Under the pieces are notes generated by a model. The model saw only the letters and a program-made list of their open reading frames with translations, made no database searches and had not been told where the DNA came from. A DNA stretch of 64,000 bases from Acidobacteriaceae bacterium (lineage in GTDB: Bacteria > Acidobacteriota > Terriglobia > Terriglobales > Acidobacteriaceae). The number at the start of each line of letters is the position of its first letter. Within the stretch, counting starts at the first letter, position 1. The translations under genes were made by a program, and so were the position numbers. The stretch lies in NCBI GenBank assembly GCA_030038195.1, contig JASHPJ010000070.1, forward strand, positions 1-64,000. The letters run 5' to 3'. Of the stretch, positions 34,779 to 44,195 are shown one piece after another.

Positions 34779-36224
34779 TCAGAAGTTCGGCCTCAATCCA
34801 CCACGCCAATTCAATGGCAAGTCGATGCAGCATCGTGCGCCAATGCTCACAGCCTGATCAAAAAAGATTTGGCCGCCACTGCGATCGACTGCGAGTTTGG
34901 CAATTGAGAGACCAAGACCTGAACCACTATTTGGCAGTGTATTTTCAGATTTACTTGTAAAAAATCTCTCGAACACCCGTTGGTGTTCGCCGGGAGCGAT
35001 ACCGGGACCGGCGTCGTGGATGCACACTCGCTCTCCATCCTGTGATCGAAGTGTCGTGCGAGAGTAGCTTATTTCGAGGACTGAATCCGAGCTGGAGAAC
35101 TTAACGGCGTTGTGTAGCACATTGAGCAGCGCAACGCGTACTAAGCTGCGGTCGGCTGTGATCGGCCGCCGAACATTTCCATCATATTTTTGTTGCACGG
35201 TGAGTCGCCGCTCTTCGATCAGAACTTCAAGCAGAGTGAGTATCTCATTCACCAAATCCGGAAGGAGGAAGGAAGTCCGCGCCTCCTCGGCATGAAAGGT
35301 CTCTGTTTTCGAGAGCAAAAGAAGACCATCCACTGTTTGGCTTAGTCGTGCTGTTTCTTCCAGCATGCTGCTGATCGCTTCCCGGTAATCTTCCTGTTCC
35401 TGCCCCTCCTGAAGTGCAACCTCCCCTGTTGAACGAATAGATGCCAATGGTGTGCGGAGTTCGTGTGCGGCATCGGCAGTAAATCGCTGCAACTGCGAGA
35501 ACGCTTGTTCCAGCCGTTGCAATAAATGATTTAGGACGCGGGCCATGTGGCCGAGTTCATCGTATTCATTTTCGACAACTAGTCTGTCGTGCAAATTACT
35601 CGCTGTAATCTGTTCGGCGCGAGCGGCCATGAGATCCAGAGGGGCGAGGGTTCGTTTGGCGAGGCCATATCCGGCAAAGCTAGCGATTATTAGACCAATG
35701 GGCATCGCCACCAACTGAAACAATAAAAATTGAAGCATACGATCGCGTAGAGGACCTATGCTATATCCGAGTCTTATAAGAAGCTCTTTTCCCTCAAGTG
35801 CGTGCAAGTGGCTGATCATGAAGACACGGGTTCCGTCCGCAAGTTTTACTACGCGAGCATCGGATGAAGCGGAACCCTCTTCAGGCAGTGTTGGACCACC
35901 CAGAGACTGGCCGTTTAAGGTATTCGTGCGATAAAGAACAACACCCGAAAGGTCGCGTACCTCCATGAGGCGGTCGACCAAGAGGTGTGATCTAGGGTGG
36001 GAATAATAGTTCTGTTGGAGATGAAGCTTTCCTTGAGCATCGAAGTACAACAGACCTTCTACTGTTTCGGCGTCTTCGATTTCATCATGAATCATTTGAT
36101 GTTCGAGCAAGCGATATTGAAAAACGAAGACAGCCGCGACGTATAAGATGAGGAGTCCTGCCAGTACGGAGACGTACCAAAGTGTTAGGCGCGCTCTTAC
36201 GCTCATTTTGGGGAATAGTCTCAT
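34779..36224 (-). CDS. Sensor histidine kinase (CusS-like)
   Basis: A 481-aa inner-membrane kinase with TM1 (LTLWYVSVLAGLLILYVAAV), a periplasmic domain of about 130 residues, TM2 (LVAMPIGLIIASFAGYGLAK), a HAMP linker, the dimerisation/phosphoacceptor block FTADAAHELRTPLASIR (H254) and a HATPase domain (N box NVLHNAVKF, G1 DAGPGIAPGEH, G2 GSGLGLSIAK). It is translated with the upstream response regulator through an ATGA overlap. By its divergent position it probably senses a condition relieved by the RND efflux operon; the signal is unknown. Confidence 0.92.
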   Translation of the reverse strand: MRLFPKMSVRARLTLWYVSVLAGLLILYVAAVFVFQYRLLEHQMIHDEIEDAETVEGLLYFDAQGKLHLQQNYYSHPRSHLLVDRLMEVRDLSGVVLYRTNTLNGQSLGGPTLPEEGSASSDARVVKLADGTRVFMISHLHALEGKELLIRLGYSIGPLRDRMLQFLLFQLVAMPIGLIIASFAGYGLAKRTLAPLDLMAARAEQITASNLHDRLVVENEYDELGHMARVLNHLLQRLEQAFSQLQRFTADAAHELRTPLASIRSTGEVALQEGQEQEDYREAISSMLEETARLSQTVDGLLLLSKTETFHAEEARTSFLLPDLVNEILTLLEVLIEERRLTVQQKYDGNVRRPITADRSLVRVALLNVLHNAVKFSSSDSVLEISYSRTTLRSQDGERVCIHDAGPGIAPGEHQRVFERFFTSKSENTLPNSGSGLGLSIAKLAVDRSGGQIFFDQAVSIGARCCIDLPLNWRGGLRPNF

Positions 36225-36919
36225 GATTCCGACTCCCCGAGCATGAATCCTACCCCTCGAATCGTGCGGAGCAGCTTAATCGCAAATGGATCATCTACTT
36301 TCCTGCGAAGCCGTGCCATTTGCACATCGATAACATTGTCGATTGGTGTGAAACGCGCATCTTCCCGCCATACATCCTTCGCTAACATCTCGCGCGATAC
36401 TACCCGATTGCGGTTTTCTGCCAGGTAAAGAAGGAGATCAAATTCGCGGCTTGTTAAATCCAGTCGTGTGTCTGATCTGCTGGCAGTTCGTGTGTTTATG
36501 TCGAGCGCTAGATCGGCAATCAGAAGCGGGTTGGGTGTTGTGATGTGAACTCTGCGTAGAAGCGAGGCAATGCGAGCGAGTAATTCCGGGAAGGAAAATG
36601 GTTTTCCGAGATAGTCGTCGGCGCCAGCATTCAATCCCATCACGCGATCTTCCACGCTATTTTGCGAACTAAGGATTAGCACACGGAGATCAAGAGCTTG
36701 GTCGCGTATTTGTTGGAGAATGTCAAGGCCGCTACGCCGGGGCAGATTGAGATCGAGCACCAGGAGATTCGGGCGATAATTGTGAACCAGAAAAAACCCC
36801 TCTTCGCCTGTGGACGCTGAAGTGACGTCATAGCCATTCGCACCGATCCCGGCGACGAGCGCATCGGCCATTTTCTTATCGTCTTCGACAATCAGAACGC
36901 GCGGGTGCAGTTCGGTCAT
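36221..36919 (-). CDS. OmpR/PhoB-family response regulator
   Basis: A 232-aa protein. The receiver domain has VLIVEDDKKM, phosphoacceptor D56 in LLVLDLNLPRRSG, and the KPFSFPELLARI lysine segment. The C-terminal winged-helix domain includes LTSREFDLLLYLAENRNRVV and VIDVQMARLRRKVDDP. The start MTELHPRVL at 36919 is preferred; an upstream ATG at 36961 adds 14 residues. It is cotranscribed with the kinase (4-bp overlap). Three direct repeats in the intergenic region towards the efflux operon are its likely binding site. Confidence 0.92.
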   Translation of the reverse strand: MTELHPRVLIVEDDKKMADALVAGIGANGYDVTSASTGEEGFFLVHNYRPNLLVLDLNLPRRSGLDILQQIRDQALDLRVLILSSQNSVEDRVMGLNAGADDYLGKPFSFPELLARIASLLRRVHITTPNPLLIADLALDINTRTASRSDTRLDLTSREFDLLLYLAENRNRVVSREMLAKDVWREDARFTPIDNVIDVQMARLRRKVDDPFAIKLLRTIRGVGFMLGESES

Positions 36920-36986
36920 AGCTAAAGCCTTATCCACTCGAACATGATTCCGCATGAGCACGCGCCAAGCAAGGGGAGTTGTCCAA

Positions 36987-37019
36987 TGTCAGGAAAATGT
37001 CAGGAAAATGTCAGGTTTT
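36987..37019 (+). promoter_or_regulatory. Putative response-regulator operator: three TGTCAGG repeats, 11-bp spacing
   Basis: TGTCAGG occurs at 36987, 36998 and 37009, each followed by four A/T bases (AAAA, AAAA, TTTT), giving an exact 11-bp period. This is the architecture of PhoB-box type sites (7-bp half-sites with 4-bp AT spacers), recognised by OmpR-family dimers. It lies in the 130-bp region between the divergent regulator gene and the efflux operon. Confidence 0.65.
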
Positions 37020-37049
37020 GTAAGGTGATTACATGATTCACTCGGATCA

Positions 37050-37874
37050 ATGAGTGGTGGTATTAACCGCAAGAGAGGCTACAGCTTGCACAAGTTCACT
37101 GTGCTCTCCCTTCTTCTGGCCTCTGTCGCTGTGGCGCAGGCCATCCCTCCGAGGGCTGTGCTGAAATCACTGCCGCCAAAAACAACCCTGCCGATTATGT
37201 TCACCCGAAGCGTCGATGCCAACCATGCGCACGTTGGAGACGAGGTAGATGCAAAAACGACGCAAGAAGTTGTCCTGCCTGGAGGGAGATCGTTGCCAGC
37301 AGGAGCACGGGTCACCGGTCGAATTGCCGTCGCAAGCCCCCTCATCTTTGATAAGACCCCCTATGCGAAACAGAGAGAATCTGTTCTCGCCATTCACTTT
37401 GACAGTGTCGAATGGAAGGCTTTGGTGTTCCCGCTGAACGTTTACGTTCGTGCGTTGGCGGATCCACTCGCGTCTTGGGATGCAAGGACACCGGAACCGA
37501 GCGATGTAGATCCGTGGGAAACTGTCACACAGATTGGTGGAGACCTCCTTATCCCATCTCAAAAGGAAGTACGAAATCAGGACGGCGATGTCGTCGGATA
37601 TAACCGGCGGGGCGGTGTCTATGCTCATTTGATTGCTTCCCAAAATCCTCCTGATGGATGCGACGGGAGCGACACGGAAGAATCCGTGGGCATCTTTTCC
37701 GCGTCTGCTTGCGGTCTCTACGGATTCGTGAGCACGGCTCTTCAACAAACAGGGAGAACGCGTGATTCATCTACTCTCGTCCTTAGCTCTCATAGGCATG
37801 CCCCCAAAATATGGAAGAACAGCACAGCGCTTCTAGAGGAGCTTCCGGGAAGCGGAACCGACGCTGCGCGATGA
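37050..37874 (+). CDS. Secreted hypothetical protein, first gene of the efflux operon
   Basis: A 274-aa protein of no family I recognise. A signal peptide (HKFTVLSLLLASVAVAQA) begins at a TTG at 37086 preceded by AGAGAGG, which may be the true start; the ATG at 37050 has little ribosome-binding support. The mature N-terminal region, with LPIMFTRSVDANHAHVGDEV and LPGGRSLPAGARVTGRI, looks like a small beta-domain where a property is made non-leaky, seen in some envelope proteins of Acidobacteriota (inference). The C-terminus is polar. It is the first gene after the three-repeat operator and is followed by DUF190, TolC, MFP and RND genes. Confidence 0.6.
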   Translation: MSGGINRKRGYSLHKFTVLSLLLASVAVAQAIPPRAVLKSLPPKTTLPIMFTRSVDANHAHVGDEVDAKTTQEVVLPGGRSLPAGARVTGRIAVASPLIFDKTPYAKQRESVLAIHFDSVEWKALVFPLNVYVRALADPLASWDARTPEPSDVDPWETVTQIGGDLLIPSQKEVRNQDGDVVGYNRRGGVYAHLIASQNPPDGCDGSDTEESVGIFSASACGLYGFVSTALQQTGRTRDSSTLVLSSHRHAPKIWKNSTALLEELPGSGTDAAR

Positions 37875-37907
37875 TCAAAGCCATTTCAATTCAACAGGGA
37901 GAGTCGA

Positions 37908-38261
37908 ATGCTTCAGGCGGGGCCTGCGCTGAAAGTCACCATCTACCTCAATCAGGATACCGGCTCATCGGGAGGCTTCTTGCACGACGATATTCTTGGC
38001 TTCCTGCACAAGAACGGAGTGGAAGGGGCCACGGCATTTCGCGCCCATGCAGGCTTCGGTTTTCATCGACGGCTTCATACGCGTGGAGCCGGAGATGTAG
38101 AAGGCCAGCATCTACCCGTCGTTATCTCCTTCGTTGATGCAATCGATAGGGTCAACGCTATCATGCCCGACTTGCTCGTGTTGGTCACGGATGGCCTAGT
38201 CGAAGCACATCCGACGGAAGTCCTGAAGAACATCACAACAGTAGAAAAGGTGCTGTCCTGA
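37908..38261 (+). CDS. DUF190 family protein
   Basis: A 117-aa protein: KVTIYLNQDTGSSGGFLHDD, HKNGVEGATAFRAHAGFG and LPVVISFVDAIDRVNAIMPD are the DUF190 pattern. This fold resembles PII-like signalling proteins, so ligand sensing is possible. AGGGAG lies before the ATG, and the stop overlaps the tolC-like start (TGATG), showing cotranscription and coupling with the efflux genes. Confidence 0.85.
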   Translation: MLQAGPALKVTIYLNQDTGSSGGFLHDDILGFLHKNGVEGATAFRAHAGFGFHRRLHTRGAGDVEGQHLPVVISFVDAIDRVNAIMPDLLVLVTDGLVEAHPTEVLKNITTVEKVLS

Positions 38262-39583
38262 TGGGTGTTGCAAAACATCGTAGAAATCTTTGCTTTGGCT
38301 CGATCCTCTGCCTGTTTTCTATGTTTTCTCGGGGCCAGGTTCTGCCTGCAAAGGCCGGCCCGGAGCCGGTTTTGACGCTTGCACAAGCAGAGGCAATAGC
38401 CATCGCTCACCAGCCTATGATTCTTGCAGCACGCGCACGAGCACGAGCCGCGAGTGAGCGGACCAGTGAACAGCGCGCTGGCTTCATGCCGACGCTCAAC
38501 TTCAACTCTACCGGGGTGCTGGTTGCAGATTCGGGGACAGCAACTGCAGCCGGCGCGTTGACAACCTCCTCTATTTCCGACCGCTTTGCTTACGGCGGAA
38601 CACTGGTGCAGCTTGTCACCGATTTTGGCCACACCAGCGCACTTGTCAGCAGTGCCCGAGCCTCGGCCCAGGCTGCAAATGACCAGGCGATCCTAACGGG
38701 CGCACAAATCCGGTTGAACGTAAGAGATGCGTACTTTCAGGTTCTCGGGGCGGAAGCGGTTCTGCGCGCCGCCCAGGAGGCACAGGCAAACCGGCAGCTC
38801 ATTTTGAAACAGGTCACCGCACTCGCCCAAAGTCAATTGCGCTCCACTTTGGATGTGAATTTTGCCGGGGTGCTCGAAAGCCAGGCAGAACTCGCTGTCG
38901 TAAAAGCTCAAGCTGCAGTGGAAGAACAACGCGCTCGATTAGCGACCGCTATGGGAGAAGATCAACCTATCTCCGCCCCTCTCACCCAGGAACCTCTACC
39001 GCAACCACTTCCGCCAACTCCTCAGGGCCTCTTGACGGAAGCATTGCAAGATCGCGCTGATCTGAATGAGGCGAGAGCGAATCAGTTGGCCGCTGAAAAA
39101 TTTGCGACAGCGGAAAAACGCTTAAGCTACCCCTCGCTCAATGTGATCGGTGCAGCCGGCCAGATTCCGTATCGCGATCACACATTGCAAGGCGATTATG
39201 CTGCAGCCGGATTCAATCTTGATATCCCTGTCTTCAATGGAGGGTTGTTTGCGGCGCAGCGACGGGAGGCTGCGCAGAATGCGGCCGCTCGTGAACGCGA
39301 TGTACAGCAAACCGCACTCGAGGTAAACGAGCAGGTGCGCGATAGCTGGTATGAGGCGCAAGCCGCCTTTCGCAGCCTTGCCGTTACCCAGCGCTTGGTC
39401 GCGCAGAGCCGAGAGGCGTTGCGCCTCGCACAGGCACGCTACAACGCCGGGCTCGGCAGCATCGTCGAGTTGAATGAAGCACAGCTTAATGAAACTTCAG
39501 CAGAGATCAGTGCAGCGGACGCGACTTATACCTATCTGAGCCGGAGGGCCGCACTCGACTATGCCGTAGGGCTTTTGAATTGA
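38261..39583 (+). CDS. TolC-family outer membrane efflux protein
   Basis: A 440-aa protein with a signal peptide (hydrophobic LCFGSILCLFSMFSRGQ), then two OEP repeats: LTLAQAEAIAIAHQPMILAA starts the first, and PLPPTPQGLLTEALQDRADL starts the second. Long coiled-coil helices are visible (AQAANDQAILTGAQIRLNVR). It would form the outer-membrane channel of the RND system. Overlaps with DUF190 before it and near-contact with the MFP after it indicate an operon. Confidence 0.9.
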   Translation: MGVAKHRRNLCFGSILCLFSMFSRGQVLPAKAGPEPVLTLAQAEAIAIAHQPMILAARARARAASERTSEQRAGFMPTLNFNSTGVLVADSGTATAAGALTTSSISDRFAYGGTLVQLVTDFGHTSALVSSARASAQAANDQAILTGAQIRLNVRDAYFQVLGAEAVLRAAQEAQANRQLILKQVTALAQSQLRSTLDVNFAGVLESQAELAVVKAQAAVEEQRARLATAMGEDQPISAPLTQEPLPQPLPPTPQGLLTEALQDRADLNEARANQLAAEKFATAEKRLSYPSLNVIGAAGQIPYRDHTLQGDYAAAGFNLDIPVFNGGLFAAQRREAAQNAAARERDVQQTALEVNEQVRDSWYEAQAAFRSLAVTQRLVAQSREALRLAQARYNAGLGSIVELNEAQLNETSAEISAADATYTYLSRRAALDYAVGLLN

Positions 39584-39597
39584 AGGGACTTCGTGAT

Positions 39598-40827
39598 ATG
39601 AAAGCACTCTTTCGTGTACTCGCTATAGCGTTTGTGTCTGCCGGCATTGCAATATTGCTTACTGCGTGCCAAGTTGCATCTGGCACAACAGCCGTCAGAG
39701 TGTCGCCCTCCATCGTTCCTGTGGTCAAAGCAGAACCTAAAAATCTATCTGACAATCTGGTGCTAACTGCAGAGTTCATCCCTTACCAGGATGTCGATGT
39801 AATGGCCAAGGTGGCAGGATACGTCAAGGAAATTCGCGTGGATATTGGTGATCATGTACATCAGGGTGAGCTGCTTGCTACCCTCGAAGTTCCAGAACTG
39901 GAAGATGAAGAGGCAAAAACTTCCGCAGCTGTGGCAGCAGCAAAGGCGAATGTTTTAACCGCGCAAGGCGATGTCAAACAGACACAGGCTGAAGCCGCCA
40001 TTGCACATCTTTCTTATCAGCGCATTGAAGATGTTGCCGCAAAAAATCCTGGATTGGTACCGAAACAAGAGGTCGATGTGGCGCAATCCCGCGATCTTGA
40101 GGCCGCAGCTCAACTTGCCAGTGCGCAGTCAGCTCTCAGCGCGGCGCAACAGGCGCTCACGGAAGCGAACTCAGAGCATTCGCGCGCGGAAGCGATGCTC
40201 GCTTATTCCAACATTCGGGCGCCTTTCACTGGCGTTGTGACAAAGCGCTATGCGAACACCGGCTCCATGATTCAGGCCGGAACCGCCTCGCAAACTCAGG
40301 CTATGCCGATCGTTCGTTTGGCGCAGAATGATTTGCTGCGCCTCATCTTCCCCGTACCAGTTACAGACGCAGCACAGATTAGAGATGGGCAGCCGGTGAG
40401 TGTCAACGTCATAACATTGGGAAAGATATTTCCAGGGAAGGTCACTCGCTACTCTGACACACTGGATATGTCAACGCGCACCATGAACACCGAGGTAGAT
40501 GTGCCGAATCCAAAAGGTGCATTAATACCCGGTATGTATGCCGAGGTGCATCTCCACGTTACCTCTGGCACTGAGGTTCTCAGCGTCCCATTAGACGGAG
40601 TAGAGGGGTTAGGGAGCAGTGCGGAGTCTGCTTATGTCATACGCGACGGCAAAATTGCAATTGTTCCCGTAACGACGGGCATACAGACGCCAACGGATAT
40701 TCAGATTCTTTCTGGTCTTCAGGAAGGTGATGTTGTCGTTGTTGGACGCCACACAAATCTTTCCGCCGGAGAACAGGTCAAACCGCAGGTTGCGGGTTAC
40801 GAGAACGACGATCCTCTACAAAATTGA
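39598..40827 (+). CDS. RND membrane fusion protein (periplasmic adaptor lipoprotein)
   Basis: A 409-aa adaptor. The N-terminus has a lipobox at ILLTACQVA, so it is anchored as an inner-membrane lipoprotein. Then come the lipoyl/barrel segment AKVAGYVKEIRVDIGDHVHQ, a helical hairpin (about 80-170) rich in Ala/Gln, RAPFTGVVTKRYANTGSMIQ, and beta-barrel and membrane-proximal domains. ATG 39598 follows AGGGA; a TTG at 39580 overlaps the tolC stop. It is the partner of the pump and TolC-like protein. Confidence 0.9.
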   Translation: MKALFRVLAIAFVSAGIAILLTACQVASGTTAVRVSPSIVPVVKAEPKNLSDNLVLTAEFIPYQDVDVMAKVAGYVKEIRVDIGDHVHQGELLATLEVPELEDEEAKTSAAVAAAKANVLTAQGDVKQTQAEAAIAHLSYQRIEDVAAKNPGLVPKQEVDVAQSRDLEAAAQLASAQSALSAAQQALTEANSEHSRAEAMLAYSNIRAPFTGVVTKRYANTGSMIQAGTASQTQAMPIVRLAQNDLLRLIFPVPVTDAAQIRDGQPVSVNVITLGKIFPGKVTRYSDTLDMSTRTMNTEVDVPNPKGALIPGMYAEVHLHVTSGTEVLSVPLDGVEGLGSSAESAYVIRDGKIAIVPVTTGIQTPTDIQILSGLQEGDVVVVGRHTNLSAGEQVKPQVAGYENDDPLQN

Positions 40828-40848
40828 ACCCTTCAGGAACATCCCTCT

Positions 40849-43800
40849 ATGTCTGGCTTTTCTATCAGAAATCCGTATTTCATCGTTGTTCTCTGCCTGA
40901 TCATTGCCGTATTAGGAACTGTCAGCGTCGCCCGCATGCCGGTGGACATGTTTCCTACGATGGACATTCCCGTAATCGCTGTTGCGACATTCTATTCCGG
41001 CATGCCGCCGCAACAGATTGAGAGTGACGTCACTTACCATCTTGAACGTCAGTTCACCCTGGGCAGCAACATCGATCACATAGAGTCCCGATCACTGCCC
41101 GGACTCAGCCTGATCAAAGTCTTCTTCCGTCCAGGCACTGACGCGGATGCAGATGCATCGTTGATTTCAACGCTTGCCTTGTCGGTAATGAAAGATCTGC
41201 CACCTGGAACGTATCCTCCCATCGTCCTTAAGTCAGATCCTTCCGACCTTCCCGTCTGCCTGGTGACATTAACCGGAAAGGGCTTAAGCCAGAGCCAGCT
41301 CAAGGATGCGGGCCAGAACTTCGTCCGTAACCAGTTGGCCAGCATCCCTGGCGCTTCCGTGCCCCCACCATTCGGTGGCCTTTTCCGCCAGATCATGCTC
41401 TATACCGATCCATATAAGTTGGAAGCGAATCAACTCAGCCCAATGGATGTCGTGCGCGCTGTGAACAATGACAATGTCATTTTCCCTGCTGGCGATGCTC
41501 AGATTGGCCGTTACGATTACGACATTTATACGAATGCCATGCTGACGGGCCTCAAGGATATCGATCAGGTCCCGATCAAGATGATCGGCCAATCCCCTGT
41601 ACGGGTTGGGGACGTGGCTGTCGCCAAGGATGCTGCTGGCCGCCAGTACAATATTGTCCGCGTCGACGGTCGACGGGCAGTCTATATGCCGATTTTCAAG
41701 CAGGGAGGCGACTCCAACACCATCTCGATCGTGAACGGAGTACGGAAAACGATCAAGAAACTGTACGACGTTCCCCGGTCCATGGTTGCCACGGTTGTGT
41801 TCGATCAGTCCCGCTTTGTGAAAACCGCAATCGAGACACTTCTTCACGAGGGCGGAATCGGGCTGTTCCTGACTTGCCTGATGATTTTGATATTTCTCGG
41901 CAGTTTGCGGGCGACCGTAGCCGTGTTTTTCTCTATTCCGCTTTCGATTCTTGCAACCTTCATCGTGTTGCAATTGACGGGTAATTCAGTTAACAGCATG
42001 GTGCTAGGCGGTCTCGCCTTGGCACTGTCGCGTTTGATTGACAATTCAGTGGTAGTTCTTGAGAACATCTTTCGCCATCTTGAAGCGGGAGAATCTGCTG
42101 TAGTCGCTGCCGAAAAGGGCGGCCGTGAGGTCGCTCTTCCTGTACTGGCAGCTACTCTGACAACAGTTGTTGTGTTCTTCCCCGTAACCTTACTTTATGG
42201 AGTAAGCAAGTTTCTATTTACCGCGCTCGCGTTGGCGGTAGTGATTTCGCTGTTCGCATCGTTTTTTGTCGCTTTGACCGTTGTACCGCTTTTCTGCGCG
42301 CGTTTCATTAAGCAGGTCGAGCACCACGAATCCGCACTCGAAGACGCGGGCTCCGTTCCACATGATGGTGCCACAAAAGACGATGGTAAGAAAAAGGGCT
42401 TAGGCCAGCGGTTCAATACATGGTTTGCGGGAAAGTTTGATGGCCTTTTGGTTCATTACGATGTTTTGGTCGGAAAGGTTCTCCTGTATCCGGGTAAAAC
42501 GTTGATTGTTTTCGGACTCGTCTTTATCGCCAGCCTTGCCTTATTCCCTCTGCTCGGGCTTTCCTTCTTTCCTCAAACGGATGCGGGTCAATTCGTCATC
42601 GATTTCAAGGCCCCTTCAGGAACAAGCCTCTTTGCGACTGAAGACGAAACCGCGCGGCTGGAGCAGGCGATTCGCAGGGTGGTTACAAAACATGATCTCG
42701 GCATGATCGTGTCCAATATTGGCATTCATCCGGGGTTCTCCTCGATATATTCACCGAATTCCGGCACGCATACGGCATTTGTTCAGGTCAGCTTGAAGCC
42801 GGGTCACACCATTGGCAGTTACCAGTACATCGATCGCATGAAACACTACATCGATTCACAGATGCCCGAGCTTGCAGCGTTCTTTTCTTCAGGCAGCATT
42901 ATTGACAGTGTATTGAATATGGGAGCACCGGCTCCGTTTGATGTCCAAGTCATCGGGACAGATCTCGATGAAGATTACAGCATCGCAAAGAAAATGGCGG
43001 ATCAATTCCGCCGAATTCCTGGTGTCGCCGACGTTTATATCCCGCAGGATCTCGACTATCCGTCGCTGCAAATGAATATTGATCGTACCCGCGCTGCCGA
43101 ACTGGGCCTAACAGAGAAAGAAGTTCTCTCGAATGTAATCACAGCGCTGACCTCAAATAAGATGATTGATCCCAGCTTCTGGATCGATCCAAAGACCGGA
43201 AATAGTTATTACCTGAGCGTTCAATATACCAATAACCAAGTGCGGACTCTGAATGATCTTCGCGCGATCCCCTTGCATGGAGCGCACCTTACTCAGCCCA
43301 CGCGTCTGGATATGGTGGCGGATATTACTCGCTTCAATGCGCCTACGGAGATCGACCATACTCAGATTCGACGGCGCATCGATATATACATTCGGCCATC
43401 GGGAGAAAATCTTGGCTCTGTCGCCCGCCGTGTAAATAAAATCATTGCCGGTACGCCTACACCCTACGGTATCGACATCGCCCTGAATGGCAGCGTGGAA
43501 GCGATGTATGCTACTTTTCGCAGCTTTGCCATCGGAATTTCGCTCTCTGTGCTGCTTCTCTATCTCATTCTGGTAGCCCAATTCCGATCTTTCCTAGACC
43601 CCGTGATTATCCTGATTGCTCTGCCTCCCGGAATTACAGGAGTGATCCTGGCGTTACTCCTCACCGGTACGACATTGAACGTAATGTCATTGATGGGGGT
43701 CGTCATGCTCGCCGGAATTGCCATGTCGAACAGCATCCTCATCGTTGAGTTCGCCCATCATCTGATTCATGAGGGTTCGGCAGTGAAGGATGCAATCGTG

Positions 43801-44010
43801 TCCGCATGCCGCATACGACTGCGACCAATTTTGATGACCTCTCTTGCAACGGTTATCGGCCTGTTGCCAATGGCGCTCAAACTTGGAGAAGGAAGTGAGC
43901 AATATGCGCCGTTGGCGCGAGCATTAATTGGGGGATTGACGGTTTCGGTCGTGTTGACAGTGTTCCTAGTCCCGGCTGGATTCTATCTTGCATATCGAGA
44001 AAGGCCATGA
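40849..44010 (+). CDS. RND-family efflux pump (AcrB/HAE-like permease)
   Basis: A 1053-aa inner-membrane transporter with 12 TM segments in the classical arrangement: TM1 at FSIRNPYFIVVLCLIIAVLG, a large porter domain, then FLTCLMILIFLGSLRATVAV; the second half repeats this. In TM4 the usual AcrB DD pair appears as LALSRLIDNSVVVLEN, with only one Asp in the proton-relay position. FFPQTDAGQFVIDFKAPSGT and GDVAVAKDAAGRQYN lie in the periplasmic part. Substrates cannot be predicted. It is last in the operon; a hairpin follows at 44032. Confidence 0.92.
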   Translation: MSGFSIRNPYFIVVLCLIIAVLGTVSVARMPVDMFPTMDIPVIAVATFYSGMPPQQIESDVTYHLERQFTLGSNIDHIESRSLPGLSLIKVFFRPGTDADADASLISTLALSVMKDLPPGTYPPIVLKSDPSDLPVCLVTLTGKGLSQSQLKDAGQNFVRNQLASIPGASVPPPFGGLFRQIMLYTDPYKLEANQLSPMDVVRAVNNDNVIFPAGDAQIGRYDYDIYTNAMLTGLKDIDQVPIKMIGQSPVRVGDVAVAKDAAGRQYNIVRVDGRRAVYMPIFKQGGDSNTISIVNGVRKTIKKLYDVPRSMVATVVFDQSRFVKTAIETLLHEGGIGLFLTCLMILIFLGSLRATVAVFFSIPLSILATFIVLQLTGNSVNSMVLGGLALALSRLIDNSVVVLENIFRHLEAGESAVVAAEKGGREVALPVLAATLTTVVVFFPVTLLYGVSKFLFTALALAVVISLFASFFVALTVVPLFCARFIKQVEHHESALEDAGSVPHDGATKDDGKKKGLGQRFNTWFAGKFDGLLVHYDVLVGKVLLYPGKTLIVFGLVFIASLALFPLLGLSFFPQTDAGQFVIDFKAPSGTSLFATEDETARLEQAIRRVVTKHDLGMIVSNIGIHPGFSSIYSPNSGTHTAFVQVSLKPGHTIGSYQYIDRMKHYIDSQMPELAAFFSSGSIIDSVLNMGAPAPFDVQVIGTDLDEDYSIAKKMADQFRRIPGVADVYIPQDLDYPSLQMNIDRTRAAELGLTEKEVLSNVITALTSNKMIDPSFWIDPKTGNSYYLSVQYTNNQVRTLNDLRAIPLHGAHLTQPTRLDMVADITRFNAPTEIDHTQIRRRIDIYIRPSGENLGSVARRVNKIIAGTPTPYGIDIALNGSVEAMYATFRSFAIGISLSVLLLYLILVAQFRSFLDPVIILIALPPGITGVILALLLTGTTLNVMSLMGVVMLAGIAMSNSILIVEFAHHLIHEGSAVKDAIVSACRIRLRPILMTSLATVIGLLPMALKLGEGSEQYAPLARALIGGLTVSVVLTVFLVPAGFYLAYRERP

Positions 44011-44031
44011 AACTTAGATCATGCTTAACAC

Positions 44032-44053
44032 GCCGCATATAAATGCGGCTTTC
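44032..44053 (+). terminator. Hairpin after the efflux operon
   Basis: GCCGCAT-ATAA-ATGCGGC, a perfect 7-bp stem and 4-nt loop, 22 bp after the pump stop codon, followed by TTTC. The short T run makes it a plausible but modest intrinsic terminator. Confidence 0.5.
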
Positions 44054-44195
44054 ATCACGAAACTACTGTTAGCACGGTTTTGGCGAAGCTACAAAGACGT
44101 GGAAGACCATAAAGACCAATGATAACAGCGCGGGGGTAGATTGAATTTTGAGTTGTAGGAGAAAAAGAGCGTCAGTATGCCTATTCCCAATCGTC

